Assembly: GCA_023091665.1 (NCBI GenBank)
Contig: JALJCQ010000002.1
Coordinates: forward strand, 62,001-126,000
DNA from: Pythium myriotylum
Taxonomy: Eukaryota > Oomycota > Peronosporomycetes > Pythiales > Pythiaceae
Direction: 5' to 3'
DNA: 64,000 nt
In this document: positions 26,804 through 34,656 of the stretch, piece by piece
Numbering within the stretch: position 1 is the stretch's first letter
Layout: each line of letters opens with the position of its first letter
Program-made: the position numbers and the translations under genes
The notes under the pieces: model-generated
The model's database searches: none
What the model was told of the DNA's origin: nothing
What the model saw: only the letters and a program-made list of their open reading frames with translations

Positions 26804-28195
26804 ATGTTATTATTAACAATTTATTCAATCATATTTTCAATAATAATTTTTAAAGGGTTTTATAAAAGCATTCCTTTTATAACACCTTTTTCAGTGCGAA
26901 AAAGTACTGAGTTTTTATCTACTTCTATTCAAATAGAGAGTTTGCCTTTTTATATTAATCAAGGGAAGATTAATTTATTTACTTTCTTCTTAATTTTTTT
27001 TTTTTTAAGTTTTATTAATTTAAATTTATTATCTGAATTAATTTTTAATCATACTGCCCATTGTATGGATGAGGAAGCCGATGATATCACCGGAAGTTCG
27101 ATAGCTTCTGAAGAGTCGGATTTTCAAATAAATCCGGATTCTTTTATTTTAAGTGAAAATGCTATTATCGAGAATATGGAAAATGAATATGAAAGAATAT
27201 TTAAAAAAAACATTAAATATACAGGTTATTTAGGTGATTCAAGTAAAAATTTTTCAAATAATTATAATTTTAAAATTTTCCGTGAAATAAACAATGAAAT
27301 TGATATATTAATCTATAAAAAACAAGATATTTTTAAAACAATTAGTTATGAAAATAATCCTGAAATTTTAAATATTCAATGTAAAAATTTTATAGAAATT
27401 TTAGATAATTTGAATTATAATTGTCATAAAATACGTTTTATTTTTTTAAAATCTCATTTTGATGTGATTGAATCAAAAATAGAAGAAAATAGGTTTAAAA
27501 ATTGGGTTGAAATTTTTTCTAAAATCAATATTTTTCAAGAGAAATCATTACCAATTTTTATTATTAACGATATTTTTGATTTTTTTTTTGATAGAGGGAT
27601 TTGTAATAATTTTGATTATCTAATAAATTTTATAAATTATTTAAACTTTTTAATTGATAATAATGAATATTTTATTAATATATTAAAAGAAAATGATCCA
27701 GAAATTTTTTTAAGTAATTTAGATTTTGTTGAAAAAATTTCTTATGATTATAAACCAGATAGTATTAAAAATAAAAAATTAGAATTAAACAAAGATTTAT
27801 TACCTTTTTTTGAATTATCTGCAAATTATTTAAGTGAAAGTACTGAAGATATCTCTATTGATAATTTATTAATAGGCGAAACTTATGCATTATTTGAGAA
27901 TAGATTAAAATTTTTATCATATTTTAAAGAATACAAACGTTCTCAAAATGAAATATTATCAAATAATGATGTTTCTATAAATAAACGTAATTTAATTATT
28001 TTTAAAAATAGTGTTTTTTATGGAAAAACAGATATTAAGTCATATTTAATAGAAAATAATTTTGATAAAAATACTGTATTAAATAATAATACATTAAATT
28101 TTTCTGAAAATTTTGAAAAAGCTACTAATACAACAAAAAAGTATTTTTTTGAAAATGAAGAAAAAAGCCTGTCTTTAAAAAGATTAAGAAAATAG
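26804..28195 (+). CDS. Unknown two-TM accessory protein, 463 aa
   Basis: I do not recognise the family. Residues 1-17 and 58-80 form membrane segments, separated by a conserved linker with KSIPFITPFSVRKSTEF and SIQIESLPFYINQGKINLF. A CM dipeptide at 87-88 precedes a long acidic, Asn-rich region with no obvious domain. The N-terminal 80 or so residues recur in two other ORFs: the broken one at 30103-31355 and the decayed one at 38478-39574, the latter sharing 142 identical bases. Its leader duplicates that of cox2, so co-expression with cox2 is expected. The second membrane segment and the linker suggest a membrane-anchored, matrix- or intermembrane-facing soluble body. Confidence 0.75.
   Translation: MLLLTIYSIIFSIIIFKGFYKSIPFITPFSVRKSTEFLSTSIQIESLPFYINQGKINLFTFFLIFFFLSFINLNLLSELIFNHTAHCMDEEADDITGSSIASEESDFQINPDSFILSENAIIENMENEYERIFKKNIKYTGYLGDSSKNFSNNYNFKIFREINNEIDILIYKKQDIFKTISYENNPEILNIQCKNFIEILDNLNYNCHKIRFIFLKSHFDVIESKIEENRFKNWVEIFSKINIFQEKSLPIFIINDIFDFFFDRGICNNFDYLINFINYLNFLIDNNEYFINILKENDPEIFLSNLDFVEKISYDYKPDSIKNKKLELNKDLLPFFELSANYLSESTEDISIDNLLIGETYALFENRLKFLSYFKEYKRSQNEILSNNDVSINKRNLIIFKNSVFYGKTDIKSYLIENNFDKNTVLNNNTLNFSENFEKATNTTKKYFFENEEKSLSLKRLRK
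26839..26980 (+). repeat. 142-bp repeat shared by accessory ORFs
   Basis: These bases, inside the 463-codon ORF, are identical to the reverse complement of 39395-39536 in the spacer between the arms, and recur in the right arm at 53747-53888. Flanking sequence diverges at both ends, so the block looks recently copied or gene-converted. Confidence 0.93.
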
Positions 28196-28306
28196 TTTAA
28201 AAATAATAGTAAAAATTTGTAAAATAGTTTTTATTTTTATTCAAAAAGGTTTTTAAAACATTTTTAATATATTTATGTATAAATAAATAAAAAACTGTTT
28301 TTAGGC

Positions 28307-28867
28307 ATGTTTTCCTTACTAAAAAAAGTCGATTTTAAAACAATTATGATAAAATATATAAAATTTACAATAAGAGAATTCTTAGGAATCGAAACAGATT
28401 TCGAATCTGTTTTATCAAATCAAGATCAAATATTAGAACAATTACAAGGATTGAAAAAAGTAGAATTAGAAAATCAGGAACTGATTTTAGAAGGAAAAAA
28501 GGAAAGTTATTACGATTATTTAACTTTAAAGAACGCTTTATGGGTATTATTCTTTATTGGTTTCATAGGAGGAGGTTTCTGGTTATATAATGCAGATTTT
28601 TTTAATAATGCGACTTTAGAATCAATTAAATCTTTAGGAACTTTATCAAAAGATTTACATGCAATAGATCATAAAGGGGTATTAGATGCCTTAAAAAAAT
28701 TGAATGAAAATTCAGTGAATTTAAGCAAAGAAGAAATCAAGTTATTATTAGAAATTAAAGATTTATTGTTAAAAAAAGGGATAGATGAGAATCCTAGTTT
28801 AGATAAACCTATTAATTTAGAAGGTACTTTTACTTTAGGAAATCCTATTCCAGGAATAGATGATTAA
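28307..28867 (+). CDS. Unknown single-TM protein, 186 aa
   Basis: No family was recognised. A basic N-terminus (residues 1-20) is followed by a likely coiled coil at about 35-65 (SNQDQILEQLQGLKKVELEN), one clear membrane helix near 78-95 with the glycine run FIGFIGGGFW, and an amphipathic, Lys/Glu-rich C-terminal half containing KLNENSVNLSKEEIKLLLE. It ends in a Gly/Pro-rich tail. The next ORF starts nine bases after its stop. Its amino-acid use is more balanced than that of host genes. Confidence 0.7.
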   Translation: MFSLLKKVDFKTIMIKYIKFTIREFLGIETDFESVLSNQDQILEQLQGLKKVELENQELILEGKKESYYDYLTLKNALWVLFFIGFIGGGFWLYNADFFNNATLESIKSLGTLSKDLHAIDHKGVLDALKKLNENSVNLSKEEIKLLLEIKDLLLKKGIDENPSLDKPINLEGTFTLGNPIPGIDD

Positions 28868-28876
28868 ATATAGCCT

Positions 28877-29401
28877 ATGACAAGAACATTAGTAGAAACA
28901 ATCACTACCACAGGTGAAACAAATGTGACTAGAATGGTTTTAAGACCTTCTACTTTAAATATGCGGGAAACTTTTAGAAATATTTTAAACAGGAGATCGC
29001 AAAATAATGTGGGTGAATTGCCTTATATAAATGATTTAAATAGGGTTTCATCAATAGATTCAGATACAATTATTGAATTAAATAACTCAACTACTTCAGA
29101 AAGAAGGGTTGAATTAATGGAAAGTATAATGAATCATCAAAATGGTAATGAAAATCGTGCATTATTAATTGAAAATAGTTCATCTCAGGTTAGAACTTAT
29201 TTACATGATTTATTAATTCGTTCAGCAAACAATTCAAATATATCAGAAGAGGATTTGTATAGAATAGGAAATATATTTCTGTATACAATATCCAATTTAG
29301 ATATAGGGGGATTAGTTTTAAGGGATGTGATTCAAAACATAAAAGAATCGATGGTTGTTTATAATACAAATCAGGTATTTTCTGTTTTAGTACCCCCTTG
29401 A
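28877..29401 (+). CDS. Unknown soluble protein, 174 aa
   Basis: No family was recognised. The product is polar and contains no membrane segment; Thr, Arg, Asn and Ser are abundant, for example TITTTGETNVTRMVLRPST at the N-terminus. A helical C-terminal region runs from about residue 115. Base composition of the first 120 nt is about one third G+C by hand count, well above the surrounding ribosomal genes. The stop is TGA, whereas most genes here use TAA. A GC-rich palindrome followed by T residues lies 12 bases downstream. These features suggest a bacterial, plasmid or phage source. Confidence 0.7.
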   Translation: MTRTLVETITTTGETNVTRMVLRPSTLNMRETFRNILNRRSQNNVGELPYINDLNRVSSIDSDTIIELNNSTTSERRVELMESIMNHQNGNENRALLIENSSSQVRTYLHDLLIRSANNSNISEEDLYRIGNIFLYTISNLDIGGLVLRDVIQNIKESMVVYNTNQVFSVLVPP

Positions 29402-29412
29402 TCGTTTTTTAA

Positions 29413-29442
29413 AGAGGTGTTTTCCCTAGGGAAAACACCTCT
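29413..29442 (+). terminator. GC-rich 30-bp palindrome with T tract
   Basis: A perfect 30-bp palindrome with arms AGAGGTGTTTTCCC and GGGAAAACACCTCT and a TA centre is followed by CTTTTTAA. It is the shape of a factor-independent bacterial terminator, placed right after the 174-codon ORF and before the recombinase. The CCTAGG centre and GC content stand out in this AT-rich genome. It could also be a recombinase binding site. Confidence 0.6.
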
Positions 29443-29470
29443 CTTTTTAATTATAATATAAAAAATAAAT

Positions 29471-29773
29471 ATGAAAAAAAATAAAATATATGGGTATGCT
29501 AGAGTAAGTACGCCAGATCAAAAATTGGAAAATCAAAAAATACAAATTAATAAATATGCAGCTCAAAATGATTTAGTCATTGATGAATTCGTAGAGGAGA
29601 AGATTTCCGGAACAGTTCCTTTATCAAAACGTTTATTAGGTGATCTTTTAAATAAAGTAAAGAAAGGAGATGTGATTATTTTTACTGAAATGAGTCGGTT
29701 CGGTCGAAGTTCTGGTGAATTAGTCCATCAATTACAACTTTTTATTAGAGAAGGCATTCATTTTATTTTTTAA
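29471..29773 (+). CDS. Serine recombinase (resolvase/invertase), N-terminal catalytic part
   Basis: The 100-residue ORF begins with the resolvase signature YGYARVSTPDQKLENQ; Ser13 is the likely nucleophile and Arg11 a catalytic arginine. It continues with EEKISGTVPLSKRLLGDLL and the VIIFTEMSRFGRSSGELV motif with the paired active-site arginines. The frame stops at HFIF-TAA in a six-T run. A -1 shift there (TTT-TTA-AAA) gives LKENLNT, exactly the sequence expected next in this family, and joins the following ORF. So it is one gene broken or bridged by frameshifting. Serine recombinases invert, resolve or integrate DNA through a Ser-linked intermediate. Confidence 0.9.
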   Translation: MKKNKIYGYARVSTPDQKLENQKIQINKYAAQNDLVIDEFVEEKISGTVPLSKRLLGDLLNKVKKGDVIIFTEMSRFGRSSGELVHQLQLFIREGIHFIF

Positions 29774-29823
29774 AAGAAAATTTAAATACAAAAAGTACTC
29801 ATTCTAGATTAATAACTAATTTA

Positions 29824-30102
29824 ATGATTACTATTTTTGATGGTATTTATCAATTTGAAAGAGATTTAATAAGTGAGAGAACTAAAGAAGGGTTAATACG
29901 GGCTAAAAAAGAAGGAAAACATATAGGTAGACCGAAAGGCTCTAAAAGTAGTCGTCTAAAACTTGATTTATATTATGATAAAATTAGGGAATATAAAAAG
30001 ATGGGATTAAATCATACTTCTATATCAAAATTATTAAGTGTCCATCCAATGACTTTAACTTCTTTTATGAAACGTCGTGGTCTCTTAAAAATTAAAAAAT
30101 AA
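29824..30102 (+). CDS. Serine recombinase, C-terminal part with helix-turn-helix
   Basis: The frame is open from about 29770, with an ATG at 29824. The product contains the end of the catalytic domain and the long E helix (YQFERDLISERTKEGLIRAK), the GKHIGRPKGS hinge, and a C-terminal helix-turn-helix (IREYKKMGLNHTSISKLLSV then HPMTLTSFMKRRGL). Together with the upstream ORF it makes a full small serine recombinase of about 210 residues. The ATG is in the middle of a helix, so separate translation would give only a DNA-binding fragment. Such a fragment could act as a repressor, but that is speculation. Confidence 0.88.
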   Translation: MITIFDGIYQFERDLISERTKEGLIRAKKEGKHIGRPKGSKSSRLKLDLYYDKIREYKKMGLNHTSISKLLSVHPMTLTSFMKRRGLLKIKK

Positions 30103-30201
30103 TTATGGATAATAATAATTTTAATAATAGTTTTTAAAGGGATTTATAGTAGTGTTTCTTTTTTCGAATCATTTTCAATAAAAAAGAATAGAAAAACTAT
30201 T
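30103..30201 (+). pseudogene. Displaced 5' end of the second paralogue
   Basis: The frame of the next ORF stays open back to the recombinase stop and encodes a membrane segment and FKGIYSS-VSFFESFSIKK, matching FKGFYKS-IPFITPFSVRK of the 463-aa protein. It contains no ATG in frame. An ATG at 30105 is one base out of frame. The original start therefore seems lost, or the protein is made by readthrough or frameshift from the recombinase. Confidence 0.6.
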
Positions 30202-31179
30202 TTGACTTCTATTCAAATTGAAAGTCTTCCTTTTTATTTTAATCAAGGAAAAATTAATTTGTTTGTTTTTTTTATTAATTTTTTTTTAATAAGCCTTATT
30301 AATTTTAGTTTAGTACCAGATTTAGTTTTAAATCAAATAGTTTATTGTATGGAAAAAGATTATTATAGTGAAGAAAATAAATCTCAAATTTATTTTAAAC
30401 AAAATAGTAAAGAAATTCAAAAACAATATAAAGAATGTCTAAATTTAAATGAAAAATTATTTTTTGGATATGAAAATTGTCTTCAATTAAATAAAAATGA
30501 TCTTAATAATTCTACAAAAAATTTAATTAAGTTAGAATTAAGATCTACTGAATATTCATTAACTATAAACGATTCTTATGTTCAAAAACCAACAAATAGG
30601 TTTATAACTAAACTTAATGTTAATACTTATAATTTTTTTTGGCACGATTTAAATAAAAATTCAAATGCTTTAAATTATGGTAATTATATGTTAACTGAAT
30701 GGGCTATCGTTCGTTATACTAATTCCTTTAATTGTTGGTTTGAATATTTTAATTCATCTTCTTTAGATCAAACAATAAGAGACCCTTATATAAATTATTT
30801 AGAAATTGGTTCTTTTTTAACAAAAACATCTTCTATTTCTAATAATTTAGCATGTAAATATTTACAAGAAATTTATGAAGAAAAATATAAATATGAAAAT
30901 TCAAGAATCACTAAAGAAGAATTAATTGATTTATTTAAAATTTTAAATACTTATCAAAATGATACATTAAGACATTTATTATTAATAACTTCTAAAATTG
31001 GAAATAATACCCCTAATTTTGATAGAGATTTACAATTATTATTTTTTATATATGATTTAAGTTCAGAAAACGTTAAATTTTTATCAAATTTAATATTAAA
31101 TGATGGTTATATCGGTTTTTTAGAAAAACCACTTTTTTTAGAAGATGTTTTGAAAAACCAATATTTAATAAATTTTTAA
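30202..31179 (+). CDS. Broken paralogue of the 463-aa protein, 325 codons
   Basis: The reading frame begins at a TTG and encodes TSIQIESLPFYFNQGKINLF, a membrane segment, a CME motif and then a long Asn-rich body different from that of the 463-aa protein. It lacks an ATG, and it ends early: at a seven-T run (31133-31139) a one-base shift would continue into the open frame of 31140-31355. Both ends are therefore damaged or unconventional. The relationship to the 463-aa protein is clear only over the N-terminal 50 or so residues. Function unknown. Confidence 0.6.
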   Translation: MTSIQIESLPFYFNQGKINLFVFFINFFLISLINFSLVPDLVLNQIVYCMEKDYYSEENKSQIYFKQNSKEIQKQYKECLNLNEKLFFGYENCLQLNKNDLNNSTKNLIKLELRSTEYSLTINDSYVQKPTNRFITKLNVNTYNFFWHDLNKNSNALNYGNYMLTEWAIVRYTNSFNCWFEYFNSSSLDQTIRDPYINYLEIGSFLTKTSSISNNLACKYLQEIYEEKYKYENSRITKEELIDLFKILNTYQNDTLRHLLLITSKIGNNTPNFDRDLQLLFFIYDLSSENVKFLSNLILNDGYIGFLEKPLFLEDVLKNQYLINF

Positions 31180-31355
31180 TTTCTATTGATAATACGTTTC
31201 CAGATTTACCATCTATTAGTTATAATTCTGATTTTAATTTAAAATTTTTATTGAATATTTACGAATCTGTATCTTCTCTTGAAAATTCAAGTTTATTTTC
31301 TGATGAAAATATGTCTATAGAATTTTTATCTGATGAAGAAACTAAAGAAAATTAA
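31140..31355 (+). pseudogene. Out-of-frame C-terminal extension of the second paralogue
   Basis: Shifting frame by one T at 31133-31139 opens a further 71 codons encoding FEKPIFNKFLISIDNTFPDL and ending FLSDEETKEN-TAA. The composition matches the upstream ORF, so it is the detached C-terminus of the same gene. Confidence 0.55.
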
Positions 31356-31384
31356 TTTTTTATATTATTTTTATAAATTAGCTT

Positions 31385-31582
31385 TTATATTTTTATTATA
31401 ATAATGATACTTAAATTAAAAAAATCTGTTAATAAAATATGTTGAATGATAATATAAGAAAAATTTTCATTTATTAAAAATTCTAATAAAAAAGAGGTTA
31501 TAAAACCATATAAAATAATACTTATTTTTGAGAATCCTATCCAACAATATTTTATTTTTTCTATAATATTTTTGATGTACAT
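31385..31582 (-). CDS. Short antisense hydrophobic ORF, 65 codons
   Basis: The ORF lies in the spacer between the broken paralogue and cox2, opposite to both. It has an ATG and two hydrophobic stretches, and I recognise nothing in it. Low complexity and AT richness mean it may be chance. Confidence 0.2.
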   Translation of the reverse strand: MYIKNIIEKIKYCWIGFSKISIILYGFITSFLLEFLINENFSYIIIQHILLTDFFNLSIIIIIKI

Positions 31583-31631
31583 AATTTTTTATCTTAAACA
31601 AAAAAATATTTATTATAAAATAAAGAATAAA

Positions 31632-31725
31632 ATATATAATTTAAGGGATATATAATTAAATATTAAAAATTTTTATATCTTATTTATTTTTGTATATATT
31701 AAAATTCAAGTTAAATTAAATCAAA
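31632..31725 (+). repeat. 94-bp direct repeat, right copy (cox2 leader)
   Basis: Identical to 26705-26798. Here it ends two bases before the cox2 ATG, so this is the native position if cox2 is ancestral. It includes a TTAAGGGATATATAATTAAA segment that is a plausible promoter or 5' UTR element. Confidence 0.93.
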
Positions 31726-31727
31726 TT

Positions 31728-32498
31728 ATGATAACAAATTATAAAAATCAAATAGCTTATTTAGACATGGCAGAACCATGGCAATTAGGATTTCAAGATC
31801 CTGCAACACCTGTAATGGAAGGTATTATAAACTTTCATCATGATTTAATGTTTTTTTTAATTATTGTAACAGTTTTTGTTTGTTGGATGTTATTTAGAGT
31901 AATTACCTTATTTGATGAAAAAAAAAATCCTATTCCAGCTACTTTTGTACACGGTGCTACTATAGAAATTATTTGGACAACTATTCCAGCATTAATTTTA
32001 TTAACAGTAGCTGTTCCTTCATTCGCTTTATTATATTCTATGGATGAAATTATAGACCCAATAATTACTTTAAAAGTTATTGGTAGTCAATGGTATTGGA
32101 GTTATGAGTATTCTGATAATTTAGAATTCGCAGATGAACCTTTAATTTTTGATAGTTATATGGTACAAGAAAATGATTTAACAATAGGAGAATTTAGACT
32201 TTTAGAAGTTGATAATCGTGTTGTTGTTCCTACAAACAGTCATATTAGAGTTTTAATAACAGCTTCTGATGTTTTACATTCATGGGCTATACCTTCTTTA
32301 GGTGTAAAATTAGATGCATGTCCAGGTCGTTTAAATCAAACATCTATGTATATTAAAAGAGAAGGTGTTTTCTACGGTCAATGTAGTGAAATTTGTGGTA
32401 TAAATCACGGTTTTATGCCTATTGTAGTAGAAGCAGTTTCATTAGAAGATTATTTAGTTTGGTTAAAAAACAAAGTTAATTTTGATTTAGACGCATAA
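31728..32498 (+). CDS. cox2: Cytochrome c oxidase subunit 2
   Basis: The 256-residue protein has an N-terminal segment, two membrane helices and a C-terminal CuA domain. Copper ligands are seen in [20 protein letters not shown] and [20 protein letters not shown]. The glutamate-rich [22 protein letters not shown] block is typical (WYWSYEYSD follows). The ATG is two bases after the 94-bp repeat, and it is complete, unlike the split cox2 genes of some algae. Confidence 0.98.
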   Translation: MITNYKNQIAYLDMAEPWQLGFQDPATPVMEGIINFHHDLMFFLIIVTVFVCWMLFRVITLFDEKKNPIPATFVHGATIEIIWTTIPALILLTVAVPSFALLYSMDEIIDPIITLKVIGSQWYWSYEYSDNLEFADEPLIFDSYMVQENDLTIGEFRLLEVDNRVVVPTNSHIRVLITASDVLHSWAIPSLGVKLDACPGRLNQTSMYIKREGVFYGQCSEICGINHGFMPIVVEAVSLEDYLVWLKNKVNFDLDA

Positions 32499-32522
32499 AA
32501 AACTATTTATATTTAAATTAAA

Positions 32523-32621
32523 ATGCTTTTAAAAATAATTACGTCATTAGTAATAATTTTATTATTATTTTCTGATATTAAAGTTCTTAAAAATAAAATC
32601 AAACAATATTTCAAAAAATAA
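32523..32621 (+). CDS. TatA-like mini-protein, 32 aa, between cox2 and cox1
   Basis: This ORF has 32 codons. An N-terminal hydrophobic helix (IITSLVIILLLF) is followed by SDIKVLKNKIKQYFKK, a basic amphipathic helix. That is the architecture and register of TatA/TatE ('..LLLFGpkkLPelgr.lgkaireFkk'), in which a short membrane helix, a Phe-Gly hinge and an amphipathic helix form the pore-assembling subunit of the Tat pathway. Here the hinge is FS. A tatC gene is in the same genome. I recall oomycete mitochondrial maps showing a 32-codon ORF at this cox2-cox1 position, so it is likely conserved. It is 24 bases after cox2. Confidence 0.5.
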   Translation: MLLKIITSLVIILLLFSDIKVLKNKIKQYFKK

Positions 32622-32681
32622 AGACCAATGTTCTTTATATTTAAAAATTTAAACCTCCCGAAAATGTAATTTTTTATCTAA

Positions 32682-34193
<1,512 letters not shown>

Positions 34194-34201
34194 AAATGTA
34201 A

Positions 34202-34253
34202 TAAATATAATTTAATAATAATTTAAAAAATAAATATTATTAAATTATATTTA
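34202..34253. terminator. 19-bp hairpin after cox1
   Basis: Arms 34202-34220 and 34235-34253 are perfectly complementary with a 14-nt loop, beginning six bases past the cox1 stop. It is one of the recurrent post-gene hairpins. The rest of the 267-bp spacer up to trnW shows nothing else I can identify. Confidence 0.5.
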
Positions 34254-34463
34254 ATATTATATCAGAAATTAACAGTAATAATATAAATTATATTTTAAAT
34301 ATTATAAAAAATTAAATTAAAACCTTGATTTTAAATAGAATAACAAAAGATTATTCGTATTATATATTATAGATAATAATATATGTAAAATAACTAAAAA
34401 AAATAATTTATATTCTTAAAGAATTATAAAATAATTTAATAATAATTTTTTTTAACTAAAATG

Positions 34464-34534
34464 AGGGAATAATTTAATTGGTAAAATGAAGGTCTCCAAA
34501 ACCTTTCTTGTGGGTTCAAGTCCTGCTTTCCTTG
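34464..34534 (+). tRNA. trnW: tRNA-Trp (CCA)
   Basis: The anticodon stem AAGGT/ACCTT presents CCA, and the T arm is GTGGG-TTCAAGT-CCTGC. The acceptor has a mismatch at its base and a G-T pair. CCA supports a standard code in which TGA is not Trp. Confidence 0.85.
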
Positions 34535-34656
34535 TTTATTCATAAAACTATTTCTTAAATATATTTATATTAAATTAAAATATTTTAATTTAATTTTATG
34601 GGATAATTTCTATTTTTTTAGTAATAATATAGAATTTAATTTTTTTAATTATAAAT

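Larger units (their letters stand above)
26705..31725 (+). mobile_element. Accessory insertion with serine recombinase, left arm
   Basis: The segment between trnP and cox2 is bounded by the 94-bp direct repeats and contains, in order, a 463-codon ORF, 186- and 174-codon ORFs, a terminator-like palindrome, a two-piece serine recombinase and a broken paralogue of the first ORF. All run in the same direction as cox2. The content is not part of the usual mitochondrial gene set, and the middle is richer in G+C than its surroundings. Whether the repeats are a target duplication or the result of recombination at the cox2 leader cannot be told from this sequence. Confidence 0.7.

Noticed and set aside
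26804..31179. Linear mitochondrial plasmid of the invertron type
   Set aside because: No family B DNA polymerase or single-subunit RNA polymerase motifs and no terminal inverted repeats bound the insertion.
26705..31725. CRISPR array or integron cassettes in the insertion
   Set aside because: The repeats are only two, 4.9 kb apart, with no short regularly spaced units and no tyrosine integrase.
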